Shown: piece after piece, positions 55,458 to 64,000 of the stretch
Layout of the letters: each line of letters opens with the position of its first letter
How positions within the stretch are numbered: the stretch's first letter is position 1
Assembly: GCF_016863615.1 (NCBI RefSeq)
Contig: NZ_BOPF01000005.1
Coordinates: 62,001-126,000, forward strand
DNA length: 64,000 nt
Reading direction: 5' to 3'
Source: Virgisporangium aliadipatigenens
GTDB lineage: Bacteria; Actinomycetota; Actinomycetes; Mycobacteriales; Micromonosporaceae
The notes under the pieces: model-generated
Database searches by the model: none
Seen by the model: only the letters and a program-made list of their open reading frames with translations
Told to the model about the DNA's origin: nothing
Made by a program: the position numbers and the translations under genes

Positions 55458-55538
55458 CGGCCCTCGGCGAGGCCGGCCGGCGCAACTCTGAGCAATGTTC
55501 GCATTCCGCGTTTGTCGATGTGGCGCGATGGGGTAACC

Positions 55539-56753
55539 ATGGCAGGCATGCGTACGGTCACCCCTCGCGCGTTGCTGTCCGCCCTGCTCGTCGTGTCGCT
55601 GCTGCTCGCCGGCTGCTCCGACGACAAGAAGGGCAAGTTCAAGGAACCCGGCTCGCCGCAGGGCGGGGGTGGTGAGTCGGCCGCCGCGCTCGCGGTGACG
55701 CCGGCCGCCGACGCGACCGACGTCGCCGTCTCCGTCGAGATCGGCTGGCCCCAGGGCGCGACCGCGTCGTCGGTCAAGCTGGTCGACGCGGCGGGCGCCG
55801 AGATCCCGGGAGCACTGCGTTCCGACGGAACGTCATGGGTGCCCGCCAACCCGCTGAAGTACACGACGAAGTACACGGCGACCGTCGAGGGCAAGGCCGC
55901 CGACGGCAAGGCGGCGAAGGGCACGACGTCGTTCACGACCATGGCCCGCCCGGGCAACCGCATGGGCGCGCAGATCTTCATGGCCGACAACATCACCACC
56001 TACGGCCAGGCGATGCCGGTCGTCGTGGAGTTCCGCAACGGCGGGGTGCCCAAGGCGCAGCGGGCCACCGTCGAGAAGCGGCTCTTCGTCACCAGCGACC
56101 CGCCGCAGCCCGGCGTCTGGCACTGGGACAGCGACATCCAGGTCGAGTACCGGCCGCAGGAGTACTGGCAGCCCGGCACCAAACTGAACGTCCGCCTCGC
56201 GCTCGGCGGGCTGCCGCTGGGCGACGGCCGGTTCGGCGAGACCGACATCACGATCAAGGCGGCCATCGACAAGACCCGCCGCAGCATCGTCGTCGACGAC
56301 GCCACCAAGACGCTCACCGCGACGCAGGACGGCCAGACCGTGTTCACCGCGCCGGTCAGCCTCGGCAAGCCGGAGAACCCGTCCTTCTCCGGCAAGTTCG
56401 TCATCATCGAACGCCTCGAGAAGACCGTCTTCGACTCCGGCACCTACGGCGTCCCGGCCACCTCGCCGGACGGCTACCGCACCGACATCCAGTACGCCGA
56501 ACGCCTCACCTGGGACGGCCAGTTCATCCACGCCGCCCCGTGGTCGGTCGCCGACCAGGGCAAACGCAACGTCTCGCACGGCTGCGTCAACGTCTCCCTG
56601 GACAACGGCAAGAAGATCTACGAGTGGCTGCGCGTCGGCGACCCGGTCGAGGTCAAGGGGACCGGCCGCAAGAACGACAAGGCCGGCAACGGCTGGACCG
56701 CGTGGGACATGTCCTGGGAGGAGTTCAAGAAGGGCAGCGCCCTACCGCAGTGA
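55539..56753 (+). CDS. L,D-transpeptidase lipoprotein with Ig-like domains
   Basis: 404 residues from ATG 55539 (55548 is an alternative). Lipobox LLAGC (C about 27). Two Ig-like domains (about 55-135 and 140-235: VTPAADATDVAVSVEIGWP, ADNITTYGQAMPVVVEFRNG) precede a YkuD catalytic domain with the motif SHGCVNVS (Cys about 349) and upstream His in QFIHAAPWS. This is the LdtMt2-type layout; the enzyme makes 3-3 peptidoglycan cross-links outside the membrane and is carbapenem- but mostly not penicillin-sensitive in the family. Its 3' end overlaps the convergent GbsR gene by 12 bp. Confidence 0.94.
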   Translation: MAGMRTVTPRALLSALLVVSLLLAGCSDDKKGKFKEPGSPQGGGGESAAALAVTPAADATDVAVSVEIGWPQGATASSVKLVDAAGAEIPGALRSDGTSWVPANPLKYTTKYTATVEGKAADGKAAKGTTSFTTMARPGNRMGAQIFMADNITTYGQAMPVVVEFRNGGVPKAQRATVEKRLFVTSDPPQPGVWHWDSDIQVEYRPQEYWQPGTKLNVRLALGGLPLGDGRFGETDITIKAAIDKTRRSIVVDDATKTLTATQDGQTVFTAPVSLGKPENPSFSGKFVIIERLEKTVFDSGTYGVPATSPDGYRTDIQYAERLTWDGQFIHAAPWSVADQGKRNVSHGCVNVSLDNGKKIYEWLRVGDPVEVKGTGRKNDKAGNGWTAWDMSWEEFKKGSALPQ

Positions 56754-57233
56754 ACGGCCCTTCCCGGCCTGCCACTTCTCCAGCACACCGAGCATCTCCT
56801 CCTGGATGAACAGGAAGAAGTCGCGCATCTCGCGCAGGCGGTGCGCCGCGTTGCTCTCGTCGTCGCCGACCGCCTGTACGCCCTCCTCCACGATGTCGGC
56901 GATGCTGCGGTACATGCCGCTCTTGACCGCGCCGGCGACGTACCACTCGTCGTTGGGCAGGCGGTACAGGTCGCTGCGGGAGTTGGGCACCGGCGACTTC
57001 TGCACCAGGCCGGTCGTGATCAGGTAGCGCACCGCGCCGGATACCGCGGCGGGGCTCACCCCCAGGCGCTCGCCGATCTCGCCCGCGGTGAGCCCGTCCT
57101 CCTCGGCCGCCATGAGCACACCGAGGACCCGTGCCGCCATGCGGTTGAAGCCCAGGTTCGCGAAGGTCATCGCAAGGTGCTCGACGAACTGGCGGACGGC
57201 CTCAGGATCACGGTGGTCCTCGGTGGTACTCAT
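56742..57233 (-). CDS. GbsR/MarR-type transcriptional regulator
   Basis: 163 residues. Winged-helix HTH: MAARVLGVLMAAEEDGLTAGEIGERLGVSPAAVSGAVRYLITTGLVQ, then a helical dimer part. The AVSGAVRYL recognition helix and YRLPNDEWYVAG belong to the actinobacterial GbsR-like group that controls adjacent ABC exporters. It is third in the operon with an ABC ATPase and permease, and a palindrome before the ATPase is its likely site. ATG 57233 has AAGGATGGG upstream. Confidence 0.9.
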   Translation of the reverse strand: MSTTEDHRDPEAVRQFVEHLAMTFANLGFNRMAARVLGVLMAAEEDGLTAGEIGERLGVSPAAVSGAVRYLITTGLVQKSPVPNSRSDLYRLPNDEWYVAGAVKSGMYRSIADIVEEGVQAVGDDESNAAHRLREMRDFFLFIQEEMLGVLEKWQAGKGRSLR

Positions 57234-57252
57234 GTTCCCATCCTTCCAGGCG

Positions 57253-58923
57253 TTACGTGCTCAGGTCCCGTCGGCGGAACGCCACCGCCCCGCCCGCGGC
57301 CGACACGACCGCCGCGGCCGTCATCAACACCACCGGGGTCCACGAGACGTCGACGGCGGGCAACGCCGGCACGTGGCTGAACGGCGACAGGTCGCGCACC
57401 GCCTGCGGCAGGTCCAGCAGCCCGCCGAAGAGCCCGAAGACCAGGCTCAGCACGAACGCCGTGGAGCCGAGCGCGATCGTGTAGCGGGGCAGCACCCCGA
57501 ACACCGCCACGACGATGCCGGCGAAGACCAGGGTCGCCGGCCACTGCACCAGCAACGCCGGCACCAGTTCGCCCATGGACTCGCCCAGGTCGCCACTGGC
57601 CTTCGACGCGCCCAGCGCCATCGCGGCGCCGCTGGCCAGCAGGATCGCGCCGCTGCCGAGCACCGCGCAGGCGAGGTGGGCGGCGAGCCACCGGTACCGC
57701 GCGGTGGCCGTGGCGAGAACGGGTTCCAGGTGGCCGGCGGCCTCCTCGGTGCGCAGCCGCAGCGTGGCCTGCACGACGTACCCCGCGACGATCAGCCCGG
57801 TGACCGTCGCCATGCTCGAGTAGAACGCCGTGATCAGGTCGGCGGTGGTGCTGTTGCCGAGCCGGCGGATGAGGTCGTTGGCGTTGGCGTTGTCCTCCAT
57901 CGCCTCCCGCAGCGCGTCGGTCAGCGTGCCGACGCCGGCCGCGAGCGCGACGATGCCGATCGCCCAGCCGAGCAGGATGCCGCGCTGCAGGCGCCAGGCG
58001 AGCCCGACGGGGGAGAGCAGCGCGCGGGGTGCCTTGGCGGGGCCGGGGCGCGACGGCAGCAGCCCCGTGCCCCAGTCGCGGTGTTCGCTGATCGCGAAGG
58101 CGGTGCCGGTTCCGATCGCGAACAGTGCGAGCGGCAGGAGGAGCACCCACCAGCGGTTCGCGTCGAACGGGAACGCCTGCTGCGCCCAGCCGATCGGGTT
58201 GGTCCACGACGGCCACGCGCTCGTGATGCGGATGCCGTCGGCGTGCACGTCGCCGAGCGCGTCGCCGGCTCCGCGCAGGGCGTACGCGACGCCGATCGCG
58301 GCGGCCGCGATGCCGTTGGCGCTGCGCGCCGAGTCGGTCAACTGGGCGGCGAACGCGGCGATGCCGGCGAACGCGATGCCGTTCAGGGCGAGGCCGGTGG
58401 CGAAGACGGCCGCACCCTGCGCGTCCTGCCCGTCGCCTGCGAGGACGCCCGTGATGAGCACGCCGAGGAGGGCGTTCGACAGAATGACGACGGTCAACGC
58501 GGCGGTGAGGGGCGCGAAACGGCCGACCACGGTGGCGCCGATCATCTCCGCTCTGCCGGTCTCCTCGTTCTGCCGCGTGTGGCGCACGACGGCGAGGGTG
58601 CTCATGAACGCCGCCAGCACGCAGAGGAACGCGATCAGCTGGAACGCGTAGAGCTGGCCCTCGCCGGTGCCGGTCGGCGGGCCGCGCAGCACCAGGATGG
58701 TGGGGGTGTTCGCGGCGGTCTTCAGCACCGTGGCGCGCTCGGCCTCGGTCGGGTAGGTCTTCGCCAGCGACGCGAGGCTGCTGCTGAGCATGACCGTGAT
58801 GCCGAGAATCCACACCGGCAGCTGGATCCGGTCCCGGCGCAACGCCAGCCGCACGAGCCGCCAGGTCCCCGTGAACGCGCTCATATCTGTTGCCCGCGCC
58901 GCACCGTCCCGCGACGCGCTCAT
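57253..58923 (-). CDS. ABC exporter permease, large two-repeat type
   Basis: 556 residues with about twelve membrane helices in two similar halves ([25 protein letters not shown] and [21 protein letters not shown] start each). This matches the polyketide/tetronasin-type (TnrB3-like) export permeases of actinobacteria. Coupled by ATGA to the ATPase gene; the GbsR regulator lies 20 bp downstream. Export of a toxic compound or lipid is likely, the substrate is unknown. Confidence 0.9.
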   Translation of the reverse strand: MSASRDGAARATDMSAFTGTWRLVRLALRRDRIQLPVWILGITVMLSSSLASLAKTYPTEAERATVLKTAANTPTILVLRGPPTGTGEGQLYAFQLIAFLCVLAAFMSTLAVVRHTRQNEETGRAEMIGATVVGRFAPLTAALTVVILSNALLGVLITGVLAGDGQDAQGAAVFATGLALNGIAFAGIAAFAAQLTDSARSANGIAAAAIGVAYALRGAGDALGDVHADGIRITSAWPSWTNPIGWAQQAFPFDANRWWVLLLPLALFAIGTGTAFAISEHRDWGTGLLPSRPGPAKAPRALLSPVGLAWRLQRGILLGWAIGIVALAAGVGTLTDALREAMEDNANANDLIRRLGNSTTADLITAFYSSMATVTGLIVAGYVVQATLRLRTEEAAGHLEPVLATATARYRWLAAHLACAVLGSGAILLASGAAMALGASKASGDLGESMGELVPALLVQWPATLVFAGIVVAVFGVLPRYTIALGSTAFVLSLVFGLFGGLLDLPQAVRDLSPFSHVPALPAVDVSWTPVVLMTAAAVVSAAGGAVAFRRRDLST

Positions 58924-59816
58924 GCCGATACCCGCTCCCGCTCGTAGTGGCGCAGGAAGAGCTCCTCCAGCGACGGGGGTGCGCTGTGCAGCGTCTCGAT
59001 CCCGAACGGCGTCAGGTGCGCGATCGCGTCACCGAGCGCCGCGGTCTCCACGTCGAACGCGGCGCGATGCCCCTCGACCACGAGGTTGTGCACGCCGGTC
59101 AGCGTGTCCAGGCCGACCGGCGGCCGGACCGTCTCGACCTTGACCGAGGTGCGGGTGAGGTGGCGCAGCTGGGCGAGCGTGCCGGACTCGACGGTGCGCC
59201 CCTCGCGCACGATGCTCACCCGGTCGCACAGCGCCTCGACCTCCGAGAAGATGTGGCTGGAGAGCAGAACCGTGCGTCCCTGCTCGCGCACCTCGCGCAC
59301 GCACTCCTGGAAGACCGCCTCCATCAGCGGGTCCAGCCCGGACGTGGGCTCATCCAGGATGTACAGCTCCACGTCCGAGGCGAAGGCCGCCACCACGGCC
59401 ACCTTCTGGCGGTTGCCCTTGGAGTAGGTGCGGCATTTCTTGGTCGGGTCGAGCTGGAAGCGTTCCAGCAGGTCGGCGCGGCGCTTGGGGTCAAGACCCC
59501 CGCGCAGCGCCCCGAAGAGGTCGATGGCCTCGCCGCCGGAGAGGTTGGGCCACAGGCTCACATCCCCGGGAACGTAGGCCAGCCGCCGGTGCAGCCCGAC
59601 CGCGTCCTTCCAGGGATGGCCGCCGAGCAGGCTGACCTCGCCGGAGTCCGCTCGCAGGAGGCCGAGCAGCACGCGGATGGTGGTGCTCTTTCCGGCGCCG
59701 TTGGGCCCGAGGAACCCGTGCACCTCACCGGTGTCGACGGACAGCTCGAGGCCGTCGAGAGCCCGGGTCCGGCCGAACGTCTTCACGAGGCCGGACACCG
59801 AGATGGAAGTCGTCAT
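58920..59816 (-). CDS. ABC exporter ATP-binding protein
   Basis: 298 residues from ATG 59816 (a GTG at 59840 is in frame but sits inside the operator). Walker [10 protein letters not shown] (about 40-48), signature YSKGNRQKV in place of the usual LSGGQ, Walker [14 protein letters not shown]-loop LLSSHI. The YSKGNRQ signature is typical for the polyketide-type exporters. It pairs with the large permease. Transcription probably begins at the ATG from TAGCGT, under control of the palindrome just upstream. Confidence 0.92.
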   Translation of the reverse strand: MTTSISVSGLVKTFGRTRALDGLELSVDTGEVHGFLGPNGAGKSTTIRVLLGLLRADSGEVSLLGGHPWKDAVGLHRRLAYVPGDVSLWPNLSGGEAIDLFGALRGGLDPKRRADLLERFQLDPTKKCRTYSKGNRQKVAVVAAFASDVELYILDEPTSGLDPLMEAVFQECVREVREQGRTVLLSSHIFSEVEALCDRVSIVREGRTVESGTLAQLRHLTRTSVKVETVRPPVGLDTLTGVHNLVVEGHRAAFDVETAALGDAIAHLTPFGIETLHSAPPSLEELFLRHYERERVSA

Positions 59817-59823
59817 GGGTGGG

Positions 59824-59829
59824 ACGCTA
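59824..59829 (-). promoter_or_regulatory. Leaderless -10 (TAGCGT) of the ABC-GbsR operon
   Basis: TAGCGT, seven bases, ATG 59816 on the minus strand. Confidence 0.5.
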
Positions 59830-59835
59830 CGCCGT

Positions 59836-59851
59836 TTCACAAAATTGTGAA
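59836..59851. promoter_or_regulatory. Palindromic operator TTCACAA-AA-TTGTGAA
   Basis: Perfect 7-bp arms in an AT-rich 16-bp block between -10 and -35 of the ABC exporter operon; the likely binding site of the GbsR/MarR regulator encoded third in the operon. Confidence 0.7.
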
Positions 59852-60023
59852 GTGTCTGAAGCTAAAGAATCTTGTGGCCGGGCGCACAGGGTGCCCCTAC
59901 CGAAGCGCCACCATGGACGCGCACATCCGCATCGAACCGTGGACCGACATGTCGGGTCGCCGGCTCCGACGGCTGGAACCCGATCCACTGATTTCTGTCG
60001 TACCCGGGTGCAATGGTGGGGCG

Positions 60024-60584
60024 GTGACGAGGACGCAGTACTACACCGCCACCACCGTCGACGGGTACATCGCCACCGAGGACAACTCCCTCCGGTGGCT
60101 CTTCGAGGTCGAGGGCGCCGACGGCGAGGCGAGCGAGGGCTTCGGCCCGTTCTTCTCGCAGGTCGGCGCCTTCGCGATGGGCGCCACGACGTACGAGTGG
60201 GTGCGCGAGCACGAGAGCGCCGTGATGTGGCGGGACGCGTACGGGGACACGCCCTGCTGGGTGTTCACCACGCGGGACCTGCCGTCGATCGAGGGTGCCA
60301 ACCTGCACTTCGTGCGCGGCGACGTGCGGCCGGTGCACCGGACGATGGCCGAGGCCGCCGGGGGCCGCAACATCTGGCTCGTCGGCGGGGGCGAGCTGGT
60401 GGGCGCGTTCGCCGACGCGGGACTGCTCGACGAACTGATCCTCAGCGTGGCGCCGGTGACGCTGGGCGCCGGTGCGCCGCTGCTCCCACGGGTGCTCACG
60501 TCGAAGCGGCTGCGGCTGACGTCGGTGCGGCAGTCGGGTCAGTTCGCCAGCCTGACCTACGAGGTGGGCCCGCCTGCGGAATGA
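60024..60584 (+). CDS. Dihydrofolate-reductase-like (RibD C-terminal family) protein
   Basis: 186 residues from GTG 60024, with GGTGGGG upstream. YYTATTVDGYIATEDNSLRWLF is the family start; GAFAMGATTYEWV and NIWLVGGGELVGAFADAGLLDELILSVAPVTLGAGAPLLP are the NADPH-binding and second core motifs. Such proteins are annotated as DHFR-family reductases but usually are neither folate nor riboflavin enzymes; actual substrate unknown. Confidence 0.88.
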   Translation: MTRTQYYTATTVDGYIATEDNSLRWLFEVEGADGEASEGFGPFFSQVGAFAMGATTYEWVREHESAVMWRDAYGDTPCWVFTTRDLPSIEGANLHFVRGDVRPVHRTMAEAAGGRNIWLVGGGELVGAFADAGLLDELILSVAPVTLGAGAPLLPRVLTSKRLRLTSVRQSGQFASLTYEVGPPAE

Positions 60585-60677
60585 TCGTCAGGTGTGAGGC
60601 GGCTCCTCGCCGCCGCGCGTCGGGCGGCTGACCCCGCGATGATCGCGACTTTCTACGGAAACCCGTCTCCTGGTGAC

Positions 60678-60694
60678 ACCTTTCCGTGAAAGGT
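60678..60694 (+). promoter_or_regulatory. Hairpin enclosing the ribosome site of the next gene
   Basis: ACCTTTC-CGT-GAAAGGT, perfect 7-bp stem with a 3-nt loop. Its right arm is the ribosome site (GAAAGG) of ATG 60702, so folding would hide it. Confidence 0.5.
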
Positions 60695-60701
60695 AACGAT
60701 C

Positions 60702-61598
60702 ATGAGGTGGCGGCTCGGCCTCGCGGCCCTGGCCCTCTGCGCGGCGGTGGTGATGATCGCCCTGTCCCGTGTGGCTGACGGGGATCCGCCCGCGGTCGAG
60801 GTGGTCGGTGTGCGGGACGACGGCGCCGCGCACGCGGTGGTCGTGATCCACGCCGCCGCCAGCCTCACCGAGTGGCGGGTCACCGACGACGGCCACCTCG
60901 CGGACGAGCCGGAGCCGCGCGGCGTCACCGCGACGTCGGCCGGGCTGTGCCGCCCACCGACCTGCGCGCCGGTCGTCCCCGACGGGCCGGCCGCCGACGC
61001 GCCCCGCTGCGCCGGTTCCGACTGTTACCGCGTGGTGCCGGGCCGGCTGGCCGTCGAGCACAGCGGTGGGGGCGGGTGGGTCGTCGCGTGGTCGGTCGGC
61101 GGCGCGGCGTACCGCGCACTGGCGCGGGAGTACGCGGACCTCGGCGACCCGGCCGTGCACCTGGCCGCGTTGTCGCTGGTGGTGCGACCGGTCACGGGCG
61201 GGCACGTGGTGTTCGTGGCCGCCGGTCGGGACGGCGTGGTGTACCGCGACGCGCGGGGGCGGTGGGAGCGCCTCGGCATCCCGGCCGGCGGCGAGGGCTA
61301 CTACTGGGCGCAGCCGCCGCGCCTGATCACGGATCCGCCGCCGACCGACCCGCGCCCGTACGTGGCGGCGGTGGTGTTCGGGCTGGTGTGGGCGTTCGCG
61401 GGACTGCGCCGGGCGAGACGGGTGCGGCCGCGGCCGCACTTCGGGTGGAAGGTGCTGGTGATCGCGACGGCAGCGGCGGGGCTCGCCGGCGCGGCGGCCG
61501 GGATGCCCCCGGTCGGTACGTTGCCGGGCGCGTTCTACGCGGCGCTGGCGATCTTCGCGGTCCTGACGGTGGCGGCGGCCCTCATCTGGCGCGAATGA
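60702..61598 (+). CDS. Hypothetical membrane protein with exported domain
   Basis: 298 residues. TM1 at about 5-21, an exported region of about 190 residues with four cysteines (LCRPPTCAP and PRCAGSDCYR, probably two disulfides), then TM2 (about 219-235), a basic loop (RRARRVRPRP) and TM3-TM4 (about 247-265 and 272-294). I know no family for it. The exported part is beta-rich with GGGGWVVAW and HVVFVAAGRDGVVY strands that resemble propeller blades. Confidence 0.7.
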   Translation: MRWRLGLAALALCAAVVMIALSRVADGDPPAVEVVGVRDDGAAHAVVVIHAAASLTEWRVTDDGHLADEPEPRGVTATSAGLCRPPTCAPVVPDGPAADAPRCAGSDCYRVVPGRLAVEHSGGGGWVVAWSVGGAAYRALAREYADLGDPAVHLAALSLVVRPVTGGHVVFVAAGRDGVVYRDARGRWERLGIPAGGEGYYWAQPPRLITDPPPTDPRPYVAAVVFGLVWAFAGLRRARRVRPRPHFGWKVLVIATAAAGLAGAAAGMPPVGTLPGAFYAALAIFAVLTVAAALIWRE

Positions 61599-61616
61599 CC
61601 TGCGAGATCGGCGTGG

Positions 61617-62573
61617 TCAGGCCGCGGACAAGCGGCGGGCCAGCGTCGTGGCCGCTGCGCGCAGCTCCGGCGGGCCGACGATCTCCAGGTCCACGTCGAA
61701 CATCCCCAGCCACGACGCCAACCCGGCCCACGACCAGGACCCGGCCACCAGGCGGCACCGGTCCGGCCCGAGCGCCACCACCTCCGCCTGGTTCCCCACG
61801 TACGGCGCGATCCGCGACGCCGACACGTGCAGGATCGCCTCCCCGCGGCACGGCCAGGTCTGCTGCCCGAACCGTTCCGCGACAAACGTGGAGACGTCGG
61901 CGGCGGGCAGCTCGCGGGGTGTGAAGCGGGGCCCGTTCGGGGTGCGCGGCACCATGCGGTCCACCCGGAACGTGCGCCAGTCCGCCCGTTCCAGGTCGAA
62001 CGCGATGAGGTACCAGCGCCCGCCGCGCAGCACGAGGTGGTGCGGCTCGACCCGGCGCGGCGGTCCGTCCACTGTGGACTCACCCGACGCGGGTGTGTAG
62101 TCGAAGCGCAGCACCTCGCAGGCGCGCACGGCGGTGCCGATGGCGACGAGGTGTTCGGTGTCGACCTTCGGCGGTTCCCAGGTGCCGCGCGCGACGGTGG
62201 TGACCCGCAGCGCGTCGACCCGTTGGCGCAGCCGGGCCGGCATCACCTGCCGAACGGTGGCCAGCGCCCGCAGGGCCGCCTCGCCCACGCCGGAGACGCT
62301 GGTGGTGGCGGTCTGCAGGGCCACGGCGACGGCGACCGCCTGGTCCTCGTCGAACAGCAGCGGCGGCAGTTCGGAGCCGGCGTCGAGCCGATATCCGCCG
62401 TCGGGGCCACGCGTGGAACTCACCGGGTAGCCGAGGTCGCGGAGCCGGTCGACATCGCGGCGAACGGTGCGGGGGCTGACCTCCAGGCGACGGGCGAGCG
62501 TCTCACCGGGCCAGTCCCGGCGGGCCTGCAGGAGGGACAGGAGCCGGAGCAGTCGGGCCGAGGTTTCGAGCAT
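61617..62573 (-). CDS. WYL-domain transcriptional regulator (YafY-like)
   Basis: 318 residues. N-terminal HTH (SARLLRLLSLLQARRDWPGETLARRLEVSPRTVRRDVDRLRDLGYPV), a linker GPDGGYRLDAG, and a WYL domain (VLRFDYTP..., GRWYLIAFDLERADWRTFRVDRM) plus C-terminal WCX part. WYL proteins bind nucleic-acid or nucleotide ligands and control defence, DNA-damage or transport genes. It is divergent from an ABC exporter operon with 62 bp between starts, so it probably regulates it. A perfect GTCCACTGTGGAC palindrome lies in its coding region. Confidence 0.92.
   Translation of the reverse strand: MLETSARLLRLLSLLQARRDWPGETLARRLEVSPRTVRRDVDRLRDLGYPVSSTRGPDGGYRLDAGSELPPLLFDEDQAVAVAVALQTATTSVSGVGEAALRALATVRQVMPARLRQRVDALRVTTVARGTWEPPKVDTEHLVAIGTAVRACEVLRFDYTPASGESTVDGPPRRVEPHHLVLRGGRWYLIAFDLERADWRTFRVDRMVPRTPNGPRFTPRELPAADVSTFVAERFGQQTWPCRGEAILHVSASRIAPYVGNQAEVVALGPDRCRLVAGSWSWAGLASWLGMFDVDLEIVGPPELRAAATTLARRLSAA
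62067..62079. repeat. GTCCACTGTGGAC palindrome
   Basis: Perfect 13-bp member of the recurring family, inside the WYL regulator gene. Confidence 0.6.
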
Positions 62574-62635
62574 GGTCCGAGATTGCCACGTGATGTGGTC
62601 AGAAGCTGGCCGCAATCGGGGCCAGGATCGGAAGC

Positions 62636-63598
62636 ATGATTCACACCAGGGCTCTCACCAAGGACTTCACCGTCGGCCGCGGCGAGGCTGTGCACGCCGT
62701 TCGCGGGGTGAGCATCGACATCGAGCCGGGCGAGCTGGTGGCCGTCCTCGGCCCGAACGGCGCCGGCAAGACGACCCTCATGCGCATGCTCACCACGCTC
62801 ATATCCCCGACGTCGGGCGAGGCGACGGTGGCCGGACACGACATCGCCACGCACCCCGCGCGGGTGCGCCGCCGGATCGGCTACGTGGGGCAGGGCAACG
62901 GCGCCGGCCATACGCAGCGCGTTCACGACGAGCTGTACACCCAGGGCGAGATCTACGGCCTGGACCGGCGGGCGGCCCGGACCCGCGCGGACGAGCTGAT
63001 CGAGGCTCTCGACCTCGGCGCCCTGCGCGAGCGCAAGGTCTCGGACCTCTCCGGCGGCCAGCGCCGCCGCCTCGACGTGGCGCTCGGGCTGGTGCACGCG
63101 CCGCCACTGCTCTTCCTCGACGAGCCGTCGACCGGCCTCGACCCGCAGAACCGCGCCAACCTCTGGGAGCACATCCTGCGCCTGCGCGAGCGGCACGGCA
63201 TGACGGTGGTGCTGACCACGCACTATCTCGACGAGGCCGACACGATGGCCGAACGGGTGGTGATCGTCGACCACGGCCGGGTGATCGCGGACGACACCGC
63301 GGAGGCGTTGAAGACCAAGCTCGCCGGCGACCGCCTCACCGTCGGTTCTCCGGATGTCCGGACCCTCTCCCGGCTCGCGGAGGCGCTCCCCGGCGCCCGC
63401 GATCTCGCTTCCTCGGGGGAACGCCTTGAGCTTCGCGTCTCCGACGCCCCGACGGCCGCGGCGGAGCTGCTGTTCGCGGCGCGCGACGCCGGTGTGCCCG
63501 TGACGGCGGTGCAGTCGCACCGGCCCACGCTCGACGACGTGTTCCTGACGCTGACCGGCCGCAGCCTGCGCGAGGAGTCCTCGGAGGTGTCGAAATGA
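62636..63598 (+). CDS. DrrA-type ABC exporter ATP-binding protein
   Basis: 320 residues. Walker A GPNGAGKTT (about 39-47), the daunorubicin-exporter-type Q-loop GYVGQGNGAG, signature LSGGQRRRLD, Walker B LLFLDEPSTGLD, H-loop TTHYLDEA, and a C-terminal extension (RPTLDDVFLTLTGRSLRE) typical of DrrA. It energises the permease encoded immediately downstream (ATGA overlap). Substrate is a drug or endogenous lipid/metabolite; no biosynthetic genes are in view. It is divergent from the WYL regulator. Confidence 0.92.
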   Translation: MIHTRALTKDFTVGRGEAVHAVRGVSIDIEPGELVAVLGPNGAGKTTLMRMLTTLISPTSGEATVAGHDIATHPARVRRRIGYVGQGNGAGHTQRVHDELYTQGEIYGLDRRAARTRADELIEALDLGALRERKVSDLSGGQRRRLDVALGLVHAPPLLFLDEPSTGLDPQNRANLWEHILRLRERHGMTVVLTTHYLDEADTMAERVVIVDHGRVIADDTAEALKTKLAGDRLTVGSPDVRTLSRLAEALPGARDLASSGERLELRVSDAPTAAAELLFAARDAGVPVTAVQSHRPTLDDVFLTLTGRSLREESSEVSK

Positions 63599-64000
63599 GC
63601 ACGCTCGTCCGTGACACCCGCATCGTCATGGCCCGCGAACTGCGGCCGGTGCGGCGCGACCCGTTCTCCGTCATCTTCGGGATGGTGCAGCCGCTGGTGT
63701 TCCTGGGGCTGTTCGGGCCGCTGCTGGTGGGCTCGCTCGGCGGACAGGCCGGGGTGCTGGGCGGCTCGGTGTGGCAGTGGTTCGTGCCGGCGATCCTGGT
63801 GATGACGGCCCTGTTCGGCACCTCCGCGACGGGTGCCAACCTGCTGTTCGAGTTCCAGACCGGCGCGCACGAACGGATGCTCGTGACGCCGCTGTCCCGG
63901 CCGGCGCTGCTGATCGGCCGGGCCCTCAAGGAGATGGTGCCGCTCGCCGGCCAGGCGGTGATCATCGTGCTGGTCATGACGCCGTTCGGCTTCCGGCCGC
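63595..64000 (+). CDS. DrrB-type ABC exporter permease (truncated by window end)
   Basis: 135 codons are visible: STLVRDTRIVMARELRPVRRDPFSVIFGMVQPLVFLGLFGPLL is the amphipathic N-terminus and TM1 of ABC-2 permeases, followed by TM2 (WQWFVPAILVMTALFGTSATG), the ERMLVTPLSRPALLIGRALKE loop and the start of TM3. The start overlaps the ATPase stop (ATGA). The remainder lies beyond the window. Confidence 0.88.
   Translation, partial: MSTLVRDTRIVMARELRPVRRDPFSVIFGMVQPLVFLGLFGPLLVGSLGGQAGVLGGSVWQWFVPAILVMTALFGTSATGANLLFEFQTGAHERMLVTPLSRPALLIGRALKEMVPLAGQAVIIVLVMTPFGFRP

Noticed and set aside
58890-60023. N-terminal extension of the DHFR-like protein into the ABC operon control region
   Set aside because: The frame is open upstream, but the family starts at TRTQYYTATTVDG and GTG 60024 has a good ribosome site.
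62574-62635. CCAC-N5-GTGG motif between WYL and DrrA genes as the WYL operator
   Set aside because: The arms are only four bases; too short to list as a feature without conservation data.

Overview
The window is chromosomal DNA from a high-GC actinobacterium. Composition, GTG-rich starts, dense GTGA/ATGA stop-start overlaps, TANNNT-type leaderless promoters, Tat and lipoprotein signals, a methylmalonyl-CoA mutase set and PASTA, DUF1707, DUF779 and DUF6036 families all fit. I infer Micromonosporaceae or a close relative from the overall look and from a GTGA-linked micro-ORF repeat I associate with that family; no 16S gene is present to prove it. Nothing indicates a plasmid or phage, and I saw no tRNA, rRNA, IS or CRISPR.

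Layout. 1-8.4 kb: edge of a probable DinB-type gene, a secreted vanadium-haloperoxidase/PAP2-like protein, HIT hydrolase, RpiB-like isomerase, a caspase-like protease carrying what looks like the leftover of a STAND architecture, an SDR, an Acg-related nitroreductase-like protein, an RHH-Clp_N fusion with a palindromic promoter, a tandem 56-bp micro-ORF repeat, an L-asparaginase, and a two-gene unit with a frameshifted DUF6036 gene. 8.4-13.3 kb: mutA-mutB-meaB, the B12-dependent methylmalonyl-CoA mutase and its GTPase chaperone. 13.3-20.3 kb: CGNR zinc-finger regulator, plant-type ketol-acid reductoisomerase coupled to a MEKHLA/PAS protein, PASTA protein, two tandem 5'-nucleotidase paralogues. 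20.4-27.9 kb: beta-phosphoglucomutase-like HAD plus GH65 phosphorylase, DUF2071, a peptide-type binding lipoprotein, an APH-like kinase, and a secreted polyester-hydrolase/cutinase-like enzyme.

28-43.7 kb: RtcB ligase, NmrA-like protein, GAF-EAL protein, FAD monooxygenase with a divergent TetR regulator and clear operator, PhzF, an Hsp70-ATPase/membrane fusion, PPOX enzyme, secreted small protein, DUF1707 protein, APC permease coupled to a double UspA protein, and a sugar-type binding lipoprotein coupled to a membrane protein. 43.7-50 kb: a stand-alone divergent EF-Tu with residues matching known elfamycin/GE2270 resistance positions, cupin, D-Ala-D-Ala carboxypeptidase and a large GGDEF-EAL membrane protein. 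50-64 kb: alpha-oxoamine synthase, GNAT, GAF regulator-aldehyde dehydrogenase-DUF779 module, YCII protein, L,D-transpeptidase lipoprotein, an ABC exporter with its GbsR/MarR regulator and operator, DHFR-like protein, membrane protein, WYL regulator divergent from a DrrAB-type ABC exporter cut by the right edge.

The strongest leads are the EF-Tu isoform, the caspase/STAND-remnant protein, the chain of GTGA-coupled 19-residue micro-ORFs, the plant-type KARI-MEKHLA pair, the RHH-Clp_N fusion with its operator, and an over-represented 13-bp palindrome (GTCCACNGTGGAC). At least 17 genes have a TANNNT box 6-7 nt before the start codon and no Shine-Dalgarno, so leaderless translation is a major mode here.
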